Virus record (IMG/VR): IMGVR_UViG_3300030389_001641
Location: 1-56,869 of that record
Reading direction: 5' to 3' (one strand)
DNA length: 56,869 nucleotides
From: a virus
A program made the position numbers and the translations under genes. Positions within the stretch are counted from its first letter, which is position 1; each line of letters opens with the position of its first letter. The notes under the pieces were generated by a model. It searched no databases. It had not been told where the DNA came from and was given only the letters and a program-made list of their open reading frames with translations. Positions 45,092 through 54,141 of the stretch are shown here, in pieces.

Positions 45092-45602
45092 TGTCCTTGA
45101 TCTCCTTATAATCACCCTCAATAAAAGCTTGTGGATATTTCTTCTGTAACTGTTCTAAACGCAAAACAATGTCCTCTCTAGTTAGATCATCGAGAGAATG
45201 AACAGTTTCTCTTCTATCTATGGTCAATCCACCCAATGCCGACCTTATTTTTTCAGCGTTGATAGATGCTGAAAACTGCCCTGCTTCTTCTGCACCTTTT
45301 GATAGCTCACTCAATCTTTTGAGTTGACCCATAATGGTCACACCATAACGCCTTTCGGTTTCTTGCCTTAATTCTTGTATATACTCTGGAACTTGTGGGT
45401 ACTTAATACCACTTAACAAATGATGTGCTACTGTATTAGCAACTTTTGGTGAGAAACCTGCTTTTCTTGCACATTCTGCATTGGAATAAATACCTTCTAC
45501 ATAATATTTTGCAAACTCACGTTGTCTATTGGTAAGTTTTCGATCTAAGCGAGTTTCTACTTCTTTCGCTATTTTCTGTTGTTGAACAGTTTGTTTTGCC
45601 AT
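45084..45602 (-). CDS. terS: Terminase small subunit
   Basis: 172 residues from ATG 45602 (TAATG with the gp10-like gene); a frame 17 codons longer overlaps more. RKLTNRQREFAKYYVEGIYS, NAECARKAGFSPKVANTVAH and LLSGIKYPQVPEYIQELRQE match the Terminase_2 family: helix-turn-helix with LT.RQ..F..YY......A..AG, then C-terminal helices (RETVHSLDDLTREDIVLRLE). It binds pac DNA and recruits TerL. Unusual in lying about 28 kb from TerL in linear order. Confidence 0.85.
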   Translation of the reverse strand: MAKQTVQQQKIAKEVETRLDRKLTNRQREFAKYYVEGIYSNAECARKAGFSPKVANTVAHHLLSGIKYPQVPEYIQELRQETERRYGVTIMGQLKRLSELSKGAEEAGQFSASINAEKIRSALGGLTIDRRETVHSLDDLTREDIVLRLEQLQKKYPQAFIEGDYKEIKDNG

Positions 45603-47761
45603 TATCGTCTTCCATCTGGTCTTATATCTACTTTTGGAGTTCCTAGTCTCCAAGTAACTTCTTTCTCGGATGAATCTATTTTTAACGAAAAAGATCGTCC
45701 TCGCAACCTTAAATTAAGTTCTTCAGTAAATTGTTCAATAACCGAGGTCGAACCCGCCACGGATTGTGTTACGGAACCCGCCTGGTTTTGAGCAAATCCT
45801 TTACCAGGAAAGTTTTTAGTAAAGAAAGTTAAATTAGCCTTGGGAGCATTACTGGTAGAATCTCTAAAGGTAATATCTGGTAATACTTTAGAAAGAAGCA
45901 AGAACCTATCTCCTTCTCCTATATCTATCTGACTAGATTGAATGTGAGCGGATATAGCACTGGAAGGACTCGTGCTGCCATCATCAAAACCCGTTTCATG
46001 ATTATATAAATGATAATCAGCCGAAGCAGCTATAGGTAAAGATTTAACTCCTCTGTCCATCCAAACAGTTCTGTTCAAAGAACCAAAATACCATATTTTT
46101 TGTTCGTAATTAAAAATAACATATTTATCATTTTCTGTAGCATTAGCAGATGGATAATACCACCATATTTCAGCAAATTCAGAGTTTAATCCTGCCACAA
46201 CTTTTTCTATTTGTTCTGTGTTAAAATCACTAAAAACATGATCTTTTACAGTGCATGGTAATCTTTGTACAGAACCGGAAAAAACATAAAACTCATTTTG
46301 ACCCATCCAAAACACACTATTTTCTACAGAGACAGCAGCCAATGGTCCTGCAACAGTAATACCTTCTGCAATAGTAGAAATACCAAAAGTAAAAGGTGGA
46401 CCAATAAACTGCATAGAGTGTAAGGACACATCTGTAAAAACAAGAATTTGTTGTCTTGTTTCTACAGCCATGATTATTTCAGAACCAGAACCAACCCTAA
46501 GTTCTCCTGCAGTGTTTGTTGCTTCTGTTTTCCAATCCGTAAGACTTTCTTGATCAGCAAATCTTATTAACAAAGGATCTTGTGTACCAATGCTTGTTTC
46601 TCCATCACAACCAAACACAATAACGTGCCTATCTATGTCTGAAACCATGATTTGTTTAGCGATAGTTGGAGCAAGAGTAGAACCCGTTAGTGAATTTAAT
46701 AAAACAGCTCTTGTGTTTGTTCCATTAGTTTTATCCCAGTAGGCTATTTCACCATCTCGTACATTCATAAGAAGATCTTCACCAAAATTATCGTGGCTCC
46801 ATATTCTCATGGTATCTACTGTAGATACAGTTGTGTTCCAAGTTCCTGCGTTCCAAGGGCCAGCACCCCAACCAAGTGAGGTAACAGAATCATCCAATCC
46901 TACATTCACTTGATATTTACCTACGATAAGTGAACCACCAGTTCCAGAATCATTAGAAGTAGAGTAAACTAGGGTTCCTGCACCAAACGTTACAACGCCA
47001 TTAGAAGTTAAACTTTTTATACTCGTTTGAGGTGTTCTTGCATTGATATAATAAGTGTTAGCATTACCAACCTCCACGGCATCTATTTGATACTCTTGAT
47101 TAAGAACATCTGTGCTATTGTCACCTGCTCCTACCATATTTCCACCTAAAGATGCTGCACCACTAATTGTAACAAAACTATTTACAGTCGCACCATGACT
47201 TGCATGAGTAACTTTTAAAGTTGAGGTTCCAACAGTTGCACCAGAACTATGACTAGCTGCCGTTGTCCCATGTACCCCTCTAGTACAAGATAATAAATCA
47301 TTATTGGTTGTATCGATAGAATCATATTTTATTTCTTCTGATCCTATTTTTACAAATCCACTTGGGGCAAAATTAGTAGTGCTTGCCAAAGATATCGTTC
47401 TTGCGGAATCATTAATACTAGTGTTTATTGTCGTGCTTGCAGCGTTTATGGCTGAAATATCACCTGCATCTGTTGTTAATCTAAGAGGTGTGATATCAGA
47501 AAAAGTTAAACCTTCTTCAATGTAATATTTGTTACTGGTTCCTACACCTAAATATTTAGTATTGTCTAAGGCCATCCAAGCTTTTAAAGCTCTACATTTA
47601 CCTAAGAAAGATTCAGTTGTGTATTTTACCCAACCACCTATTTTTTCTGGATATCCAAATCTAAATCTTATTTTATCTGAGTCAAACCAACCACCTTCAT
47701 TAGAAGATGAGGTTGTTTCTCTATTAATACCCGGTTTAAACTGTAATCTTGTTAAAGGCAT
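45602..47761 (-). CDS. P22 gp10-like tail hub / DNA stabilisation protein
   Basis: 719 residues. N-terminus LTRLQFKPGINRETTSSSNE, GGWFDSDKIRFRFGYPEKIG and GWVKYTTESFLGKCRALKAW, the start of the large tail-hub family of podoviruses related in role to P22 gp10 packaged DNA stabilisation protein. The remainder is beta-rich with repeated WxxG, ending in a regular beta structure. It closes the portal channel and holds spike or fibre proteins. It is next to TerS and upstream (in genomic order) of the fibre cassette. Confidence 0.75.
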   Translation of the reverse strand: MPLTRLQFKPGINRETTSSSNEGGWFDSDKIRFRFGYPEKIGGWVKYTTESFLGKCRALKAWMALDNTKYLGVGTSNKYYIEEGLTFSDITPLRLTTDAGDISAINAASTTINTSINDSARTISLASTTNFAPSGFVKIGSEEIKYDSIDTTNNDLLSCTRGVHGTTAASHSSGATVGTSTLKVTHASHGATVNSFVTISGAASLGGNMVGAGDNSTDVLNQEYQIDAVEVGNANTYYINARTPQTSIKSLTSNGVVTFGAGTLVYSTSNDSGTGGSLIVGKYQVNVGLDDSVTSLGWGAGPWNAGTWNTTVSTVDTMRIWSHDNFGEDLLMNVRDGEIAYWDKTNGTNTRAVLLNSLTGSTLAPTIAKQIMVSDIDRHVIVFGCDGETSIGTQDPLLIRFADQESLTDWKTEATNTAGELRVGSGSEIIMAVETRQQILVFTDVSLHSMQFIGPPFTFGISTIAEGITVAGPLAAVSVENSVFWMGQNEFYVFSGSVQRLPCTVKDHVFSDFNTEQIEKVVAGLNSEFAEIWWYYPSANATENDKYVIFNYEQKIWYFGSLNRTVWMDRGVKSLPIAASADYHLYNHETGFDDGSTSPSSAISAHIQSSQIDIGEGDRFLLLSKVLPDITFRDSTSNAPKANLTFFTKNFPGKGFAQNQAGSVTQSVAGSTSVIEQFTEELNLRLRGRSFSLKIDSSEKEVTWRLGTPKVDIRPDGRR

Positions 47762-47762
47762 A

Positions 47763-50504
47763 TTATCCTTCTAATTTTTTAATTCTAGCTTCCAAAGCAT
47801 CATTCTTAGCTGATAGTTCTTGTATAGCTTTTGTTAATATTGGTATTAAATTACCATATTTGGCTTCTAATCTATTTGAATTATTTTCATATACTAAATC
47901 AAGAATGTCATTTTCATTATTAGGCATAGCTTTTTGAAAATCTTGTGCTATAAAACCTAATCTTGTTTTACCATTTTTTGATGCTGTAAGATCGCCTTCA
48001 ATAAGATTTCTTCTATTCCATTTAAATTGTACGGGTCGAATACTATCAATAAAGTCTAAACCAAAAGGGCTATCTATAATATTTGTTTTGTCTCTACTGT
48101 CTGATAAACTAGCAATAGAGGTATCATTACATCTTAAAGCTGTAACATTTGCATCACCTAAAGTGATTTCGTTAGTTGCAGATCCTGACGATGGTTCTGC
48201 GTTTTTACCTAAACAAGTTAAATTAGAGCCACTTGTAATTGAACTACCAGCACTATAACCAACAGATACACAGTCAAAGGCAGTATTAGTGCCACTAAAA
48301 GCTTGATGTCCGATAGCTACATTTTGATAATAAATTCCATTGTTGCTACCAGCCAATGCACCTATAAAAACGTTATCACGTCCAGACGTTGTATTTTCAC
48401 CTGCTGACCTACCTATACAAATATTATCATCTCCTGTTGTAATATCTTTTGCAGCAGTTTGTCCTATACCTATGTTATTACCTCCAGATATAGTACCACT
48501 AGTATTACCAAATAAACCTTGATATCCTATCCCAATATTATAAGAACCTGTTGTAAATTTGTTCATAGCCTCATAACCTAGAGCTACATTTCCAGCTCCA
48601 GTTGTCATTTGTTGACCTGCTTCAAATCCAACTGAGGTATTATCGTTACCTGATTGAAGAAGTTCTAAACTTTTGTAGCCCACAGCAGTCGTTCCAGTAT
48701 GATCACAAGTTACAGAAGAATTACCATATCCTGCATAAGCACCTAACAATGTTATGTTATCACCAACTGCTCGATAACCTGTTGTATAACCCATAGCAAC
48801 TGAGTGATCAAAATCTCCACTACGAAATAAAAAAGCTTGATGTCCAACAGCAGTATTACCTGTGCCTGTACAGTTTTCTGCACATTTCGTACCTACATAA
48901 ACGTTACTATTACCACCAATAACATCCCTACCTGCCTTATAGCCTATGGCAACGTTACTACTACCACCAGTTACAGAAAGTAAGGATTCATAGCCAATAG
49001 CAGTGCAAAATTCAGCAGAAGTTATATTACCTAAAGCTTTGTATCCAACCGCTGTACCTGGACCACCACTAGAATGACTTCCCGTTGAGGTTGCAGTACT
49101 TGTAACACCTCCAAACGAATAGGCTCCTATAGCTGTATTTCCTTGATCATTATCAACATTTTTAGCGGCTTCAAACCCAAAAGCTGTATTATCATCTCCT
49201 GTTGTAATACCAGTTCCTGCATTAAAACCAAAAGCTGTATTTCGATTGGCATCAGATTGCACTGAATCCAAGGCATTAGTACCGATTGCAGTATTTTCTG
49301 TGCCAGTTCCAACGACACCTGTTGCAGTTACAGTTTGATTGTCAACGTAGGTTTTTATTGCTAAAGCTGTTGCTAAAGTATCATGACTACTACTTACAGA
49401 AGAAATATCTTGATCTACACTACTTATGGTGGTTGTGCCATCGGTCAAAGATCCAAAAGAAATTGTACCTGTTGTTGTAATATTACTACTTCCATTATCA
49501 ATTGTTCCAAAACCAGAGGTTATACTGCCACCTCCCAATGCACCTACAGAAGTTATAGCTGTCTGTGCTGCTGTAGCTAATGTGCCTGTAATCGTGCCAC
49601 CAGATACGTTAATACCTGCACTGAACACAGGTATCTGGTTCATGGTCACTACGCCACCACTTGATATAGCAATCGCATCTGTATCTCCTACAGAACCAAT
49701 ATTACCTGCATTGGGTATGACAAGATTACCACCTAAAGTTGTTAGTCCACCAGTAACTACTGTGCCTGCAAGAGTTACATTTGCTCCACTAAAGGTAGCT
49801 GCTGTTGTGGTTCCTGATTTAATTATTAAATTACCGCTTGTGTTTGTTAAAGATCCAAAGGTAGCTGTATCATCTTTTAACAGAACATCACCACCACCTG
49901 CATCAAGAACAATATCACCTGCTACATCAAGTGTTAGATCTCCAGAAGATAAATCTATTTCTGTACCATCGATCGTTATGTTATCTATAGATACACCAGC
50001 ATTTGCTGTTACGGCTCCTGTAGAGGTCAGAGTACCACCCACTGTGGTATTGCCTGCTACCGCAAAGGTTCCTGCTACGTCTAAATCAGTAAATAAATCA
50101 AATACCGCACCGCTTGTGCCACCACCATCTGTAGCAATAACTTTTACAGAACCATTTGGAATATTTACTGTAGCTCCACTACCTTGTTTAATAGTTATAA
50201 TTTGACTACCGCTTGTAGCATTCTCAATAATCCAAACCTTACTAACAGCATTTGGAGCAAGGGTAACAACTCTTGTCGTAGTTAAATCTGCACTAGAGGT
50301 TATCTTTAAATATAAAGAACGTACCTCATCACTAACAGCGTCCGACATTGTAATCGTTGTATTAGCATCGCCCATTGTTTCAGTTCCATAACTGAAAGCT
50401 TCCGCTATAAGAGATAAGTTTGTATTTGTAGCTGTACCCCATGTACCAGAACGTTCTCCAGAACCTATTTCTTCTAATCTTAAATCATTTAAAAATGTAC
50501 TCAT
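47763..50504 (-). CDS. Fibre with YadA-like head repeats and S74 chaperone (913 aa)
   Basis: Residues ~1-140: N-terminal anchor (EEIGSGERSGTWGTATNTN). Shaft follows to about 400. About 400-790 hold many NTAIGYxA-type repeats (NTAIGTNAL, NTAFGFEAA, NVAIGYKAG, NTAVGHQAF, NVALGYEAM, NIGIGYQGL), as in trimeric YadA heads. C-terminal SDSRDKTNI starts a peptidase S74 intramolecular chaperone (Ser-Asp catalytic pair, GFIAQDFQKA, ending coiled-coil ALEARIKKLEG), which folds the trimer and cuts itself off. Host receptor binding. Confidence 0.88.
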   Translation of the reverse strand: MSTFLNDLRLEEIGSGERSGTWGTATNTNLSLIAEAFSYGTETMGDANTTITMSDAVSDEVRSLYLKITSSADLTTTRVVTLAPNAVSKVWIIENATSGSQIITIKQGSGATVNIPNGSVKVIATDGGGTSGAVFDLFTDLDVAGTFAVAGNTTVGGTLTSTGAVTANAGVSIDNITIDGTEIDLSSGDLTLDVAGDIVLDAGGGDVLLKDDTATFGSLTNTSGNLIIKSGTTTAATFSGANVTLAGTVVTGGLTTLGGNLVIPNAGNIGSVGDTDAIAISSGGVVTMNQIPVFSAGINVSGGTITGTLATAAQTAITSVGALGGGSITSGFGTIDNGSSNITTTGTISFGSLTDGTTTISSVDQDISSVSSSHDTLATALAIKTYVDNQTVTATGVVGTGTENTAIGTNALDSVQSDANRNTAFGFNAGTGITTGDDNTAFGFEAAKNVDNDQGNTAIGAYSFGGVTSTATSTGSHSSGGPGTAVGYKALGNITSAEFCTAIGYESLLSVTGGSSNVAIGYKAGRDVIGGNSNVYVGTKCAENCTGTGNTAVGHQAFLFRSGDFDHSVAMGYTTGYRAVGDNITLLGAYAGYGNSSVTCDHTGTTAVGYKSLELLQSGNDNTSVGFEAGQQMTTGAGNVALGYEAMNKFTTGSYNIGIGYQGLFGNTSGTISGGNNIGIGQTAAKDITTGDDNICIGRSAGENTTSGRDNVFIGALAGSNNGIYYQNVAIGHQAFSGTNTAFDCVSVGYSAGSSITSGSNLTCLGKNAEPSSGSATNEITLGDANVTALRCNDTSIASLSDSRDKTNIIDSPFGLDFIDSIRPVQFKWNRRNLIEGDLTASKNGKTRLGFIAQDFQKAMPNNENDILDLVYENNSNRLEAKYGNLIPILTKAIQELSAKNDALEARIKKLEG

Positions 50505-50512
50505 TTTCTATC

Positions 50513-51214
50513 CTATGCTTCTTGTTGGTCCCAAGATGGACTATGACTTGGAGTTACTGAAGAGTAACTTGGTGTTTGACTTGGTGTGACATTACTAAAA
50601 CTTGGTGTTTGACTTGGTGTGACATTACTAAAACTTGGTGTTTGACTTGGTACAATTTCACTATAACTCGGATCTTGTGTAATTTCAAGATTGCCCCATA
50701 CAAGAACCCTACCAATTTCCATTGTGCCTTGGACACCCACATTTGTTGTTTGAATACCCGCACCATTTAGACTTGCTACTAAAGCTCCAAATAAAGAACG
50801 ATTGGCTGTATTTTGTGCTGCAATATCTGATACTGAATCTGTTTCTGAAAAAGAAAAAACAGAACTTAAATTTTCAATTAAATCGTCTGAAGCTTGACTT
50901 TGAAAAAGAACATTGCCCGCAACAGAAGCAGCGGCCAAACTAGCATTGGCTTCTGCTTGATTTTCTACTGCAAGTTCTGCAATAGCTAATTCAATTTTTG
51001 AAAAGGTTACTTCTAAACCATCCGCTCCTAACACGGGAGCTGTTCCTGTTCCTGTAAAACCCTCTGTTCCTAATACAAAAATACTGGAACCAGTGTTTAT
51101 TGTATAATCACTTGCAAAAGTTGCCCCAGTAACACTTACACCTGTTGGTGTAAAAAATAAATCAATAGCGTCAGTTGCAAAAGATGTTTCTGAAAGTGAG
51201 TGATGACCAAACAT
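50513..51214 (-). CDS. Fibre-cassette protein with TPSQTPSF repeats
   Basis: 233 residues. The first part is Ala/Gly/Ser-rich and moderately helical (KIELAIAELAVENQAEANAS); the last 40 residues are an 11-residue repeat (TPSQTPSFSNV) encoded by 33-bp DNA repeats and ending SPSWDQQEA. The pattern (P.Q.P.W/Y/F..) occurs in proteins beside marine phage fibres. Possibly a virion stalk or adaptor. TAATG with the next coiled-coil gene. Confidence 0.7.
   Translation of the reverse strand: MFGHHSLSETSFATDAIDLFFTPTGVSVTGATFASDYTINTGSSIFVLGTEGFTGTGTAPVLGADGLEVTFSKIELAIAELAVENQAEANASLAAASVAGNVLFQSQASDDLIENLSSVFSFSETDSVSDIAAQNTANRSLFGALVASLNGAGIQTTNVGVQGTMEIGRVLVWGNLEITQDPSYSEIVPSQTPSFSNVTPSQTPSFSNVTPSQTPSYSSVTPSHSPSWDQQEA
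50567..50651 (-). repeat. 33-bp tandem repeat (2.6 copies)
   Basis: Two exact 33-bp copies (50567-50599 and 50600-50632) and 19 bases of a third (50633-50651). Each codes for one PSQTPSFSNVT unit, so length can vary without breaking the frame. Confidence 0.95.
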
Positions 51215-51420
51215 TATTCTTTTTGATTTAAGGACTCTATTAGTTTATTGGTAAAAAAATTTAATGCTACCTGTTGTTGATCTAAATGAAACTTAGCCTG
51301 GTTTGCTTTAGCTTGTAGATCTCGTATCTGAGCAATGAGATATCTTTGTTCCTCACTCATGTCGGTAGGATTATATTCCTTACCATCTATGTTAATAATA
51401 TTTTGTGCTTCTTCAGCCAT
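51214..51420 (-). CDS. Small coiled-coil protein (68 aa)
   Basis: MAEEAQNIINIDGKEYNPTD, then MSEEQRYLIAQIRDLQAKAN and a helix to ALNFFTNKLIESLNQKE. The INI.GKEY....MS.EQ..LI.QI.DL....A pattern is a known short protein next to fibre genes in many marine phages; probably a fibre assembly helper or minor structural protein. TAATG overlap with the 233-residue gene. Confidence 0.75.
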   Translation of the reverse strand: MAEEAQNIINIDGKEYNPTDMSEEQRYLIAQIRDLQAKANQAKFHLDQQQVALNFFTNKLIESLNQKE

Positions 51421-51421
51421 G

Positions 51422-53524
51422 CTAACCTCCTTCTAATTTAGCTAATCTTGCTTCTATTGCTATAAATCTGCTTTCATTGTAACTTGCAATAAAACTTAAT
51501 AGTTCAGGATACCTTACACCCATCCTTGTTTGTTCCTTTCCATCATCATTTGTCCAAGTGTCACTACAAAACAGAGCATACTTAGTGGCATCTAAACCCT
51601 CTGCTTCAAAAGCTGCCTTGACTTCTTGAGCAACAATACCAGAGTGTGTTCTAGCTTTGTCTGCTTTTTCTGTGACTTTGCTTTTCCATCTAAAGGTTTT
51701 AAATAATGTTGATAGACGCTTACCCACAGCTAACTCTGCTGTTGTCATAGATGCTATGTCTTGTTTTTCATTCTCGTCTGAAGTGTTAATAGTACCATTG
51801 GTTGCAAAGATGTCATCAAAACGGTGTGAGCTACGACCTAAATCAATAGCGTCATCACGAGTTGCATTTGAAGATACATTCCAAGGATGAATTGCATCAT
51901 TACCGGCAGCAAAAAGAAGTCCAGTATCACCATTGCCTATGGTTAGACTGTCACCACCCTGTGACCCAATTTGCCCCACAGTAGTGCCGTCTTTGCGAAA
52001 CTGAACAATCGTTCCATCATTTGATAATCTATTAAAAATAGCTGTTTCTTGCTGATATGTGGCAACTGTTAAAAATTGACTTGGAAAATATGATAAACCT
52101 TCTCCAGAACCAGAATTGTTGTAAAGACTTGTATCGGTCGTACCCACCAATAAATTACCAGAGCTATCTATCCTCATGCGTTCTGTGTCACCAGTAGCAA
52201 ATAGAATACTGTTTGATTCTCTTATCCATACTAAAGCATTTTCATTGCTATCAATACCTATACGAAAACCATCACTTGTAGTAGTACCAGTTGATGAATT
52301 AGTAAAAAGATGGTAATTAGCACCACTTGAATTTTCATGCTGATGAAATTTATAAGCAGGACTAGTTGTCCCAATACCAACATTACCAGTTGATCTTACA
52401 ACCATTTTATAAGCACTATCAGCATATACGCCAAGAGCTATTTTATCATTAGCAGATGTTGCATCAGTCCTAATAAGTGTACCTGAACCATTAGTGTTTG
52501 TATTATAAATTCTACTTATCCAATCATCATTAGCACTGCCTTCAACATCAAATTTTCTAGCAGGAACTGCTCCAATACCTACTTTACCACCTGATAAAGT
52601 AATTCTCATAGCTTCTGATCTTGTGCCAGAAGCATCTTGGCAAAAAACTAAATCGCCAGTATTCCCACTATCTCTATAAATCTCCCAAGGATTTCCAGCA
52701 TTGGCATTACCATTAAAAGTGAGTGTCGTACCAGTTCCAGCTGTAGAAGAGCCAGCTTGATTTTTTTGCAATGTAAGAATACCAACTGGAGAAAGTGATC
52801 CAATACCAACATTGCCTGATGTATCAATTGTTACTCTCGTAGATGAGCCAGTAAAACTTGTAGAACTGTCACCACCAGTCGTAAACAATAATTTACCACT
52901 GTCCATAATAATTTTTCCAGAACCACTGCCATCTATTAACCCTATATTACAGTATTGGTCAGTAGATTGTGCATAAATTGCGTTGTTGTCTGAGCCTATA
53001 CTTAGTTGGAGAGGAACTGTAGGACTGCTCGTGCCAATACCTACTTTACCACCAACAAATGCGTTCCCATTTCCTTTCACAAAAAATAAGTTGTTTGAAG
53101 CGTCATGGTCTGTCACTACTAAAGCACTGTCTGTAGCTGTTGACCCTGCTTTTATTAAAACACCATAATTTCTATCATCCGTAGCTTCTTGGTTTTGAAA
53201 TGTTGCAACATAGGCATTATCTGCATCACCATCTGCAGCCACAACAGAAAGTCTGTTGCTTGGTGAAGTATCACCAATACCAACATTGCCACCATTTAAA
53301 ACAACTAACCTAGGAGTAAAGGTATCGTTACTTGAATCTGCATCAGCAGAACCTGAAGATATCTCTAATCCTCCAGATACATTTTCTTGAACAGAAATTT
53401 GAAAATTATAGTGAGAAGAGTTTGTAGTTTCAAAAGTAAGCTCTGGTGATGTTCCTATAATTTCAACGTTACCAGAAAATTCTGGTACTGTTATCGCATT
53501 AGCAATGTCTCTGGCTCTACTCAT
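51422..53524 (-). CDS. Fibre with S74 chaperone (700 aa)
   Basis: N-terminus ARDIANAITVPEFSGNVEII, then several NVGIGT.SP repeats (NVGIGDTSP, KVGIGTSSP, NVGIGTTSP) of the beta-roll type that build fibre shafts. Near residue 490 it joins the paralogous module shared with the junction fibre (NLLVGTT, NRLSNDGTIVQFRKDGTTVG, DDAIDLGRSSHRFDDI) and the S74 chaperone beginning SDENEKQDIASM, with THSGIVAQEVKAAFEAEGLD and an RYPELLSF coiled tail. Trimerises and self-cleaves; host adsorption. Confidence 0.88.
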   Translation of the reverse strand: MSRARDIANAITVPEFSGNVEIIGTSPELTFETTNSSHYNFQISVQENVSGGLEISSGSADADSSNDTFTPRLVVLNGGNVGIGDTSPSNRLSVVAADGDADNAYVATFQNQEATDDRNYGVLIKAGSTATDSALVVTDHDASNNLFFVKGNGNAFVGGKVGIGTSSPTVPLQLSIGSDNNAIYAQSTDQYCNIGLIDGSGSGKIIMDSGKLLFTTGGDSSTSFTGSSTRVTIDTSGNVGIGSLSPVGILTLQKNQAGSSTAGTGTTLTFNGNANAGNPWEIYRDSGNTGDLVFCQDASGTRSEAMRITLSGGKVGIGAVPARKFDVEGSANDDWISRIYNTNTNGSGTLIRTDATSANDKIALGVYADSAYKMVVRSTGNVGIGTTSPAYKFHQHENSSGANYHLFTNSSTGTTTSDGFRIGIDSNENALVWIRESNSILFATGDTERMRIDSSGNLLVGTTDTSLYNNSGSGEGLSYFPSQFLTVATYQQETAIFNRLSNDGTIVQFRKDGTTVGQIGSQGGDSLTIGNGDTGLLFAAGNDAIHPWNVSSNATRDDAIDLGRSSHRFDDIFATNGTINTSDENEKQDIASMTTAELAVGKRLSTLFKTFRWKSKVTEKADKARTHSGIVAQEVKAAFEAEGLDATKYALFCSDTWTNDDGKEQTRMGVRYPELLSFIASYNESRFIAIEARLAKLEGG

Positions 53525-53860
53525 TTACCAAGGCTTTCCACTACCCTGTGTGGGTGCTTTTGATAGATTTATCTGATTTTGTACTGCATCCTCACAAGCC
53601 TTAACTTCGTCACTTCCAATTATAGCTTTTGCCCATGTCACACAGTTCTCATGTGTTACTTTTTCATATTTAATGAACGTACCTGATGGTTCAGGTATAC
53701 CTATTGAGCCATAAACTCTACCACTGTGCGTTACAGTTTTGCCATCAGTTGTAACATCTTCACTGTCAGTGCATTGCCAGTGTAATGTAGTTATCTGATT
53801 ATCACCTTTTGATCCTTTAACGTCATACTCTGTGTTTACGATTGTCCATATTGCCGCCAT
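53525..53860 (-). CDS. Fibre-cassette small protein (APTQGSGKPW tail)
   Basis: 111 residues: WTIVNTEYDVKGSKGDNQIT, HWQCTDSEDVTTDGKTVTHS, GRVYGSIGIPEPSGTFIKY, and a KAPTQGSGKPW end. This I recognise as a recurring phage protein (DUF7936-like, from memory) beside S74 fibres. Beta-rich N-terminus plus a helix; probably virion associated. Ends one base before the fibre start. Confidence 0.75.
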   Translation of the reverse strand: MAAIWTIVNTEYDVKGSKGDNQITTLHWQCTDSEDVTTDGKTVTHSGRVYGSIGIPEPSGTFIKYEKVTHENCVTWAKAIIGSDEVKACEDAVQNQINLSKAPTQGSGKPW

Positions 53861-53861
53861 G

Positions 53862-54116
53862 TTATACTCCTATTTGACTTTCTATGTGTTTCTTATACGC
53901 TTCTTTAACTGCATCTGTATGTACTACATTACAAATAGCTTTTACCTCATCTGATTGCCCTGATATATCATCTGTTGGATTTACAACATGACGATGAAAT
54001 GAACGATTAATTTCTACTCCATCTTTTTTAATAACAGTTGCAGTTCTTACTTGTACTGCTCTGTAATCTCCAACTATCTCTATTTTATCTTCTATTGTTT
54101 CTTCTGTTAATGCCAT
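53862..54116 (-). CDS. Fibre-cassette small protein (84 aa)
   Basis: MALTEETIEDKIEIVGDYRA, VQVRTATVIKKDGVEINRSF, HRHVVNPTDDISGQSDEVK. A pattern common immediately next to the DUF7936-like gene in marine phages, with a conserved SFHRH...P..DIS. Function unknown; the pair may be small tail components or fibre chaperones. 25 bases from the large fibre stop. Confidence 0.75.
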   Translation of the reverse strand: MALTEETIEDKIEIVGDYRAVQVRTATVIKKDGVEINRSFHRHVVNPTDDISGQSDEVKAICNVVHTDAVKEAYKKHIESQIGV

Positions 54117-54141
54117 TTTAAACTCCTTTTGCTAAAGTTAG

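Noticed and set aside
49426-50205. 259-codon open frame on the plus strand opposite the 913-aa fibre
   Set aside because: Low-complexity Pro/Val/Ile text mirrors the Thr/Gly/Ser-rich fibre codons; no ribosome site, no neighbours on that strand. Similar antisense frames oppose the 810-aa fibre and are shadows too.
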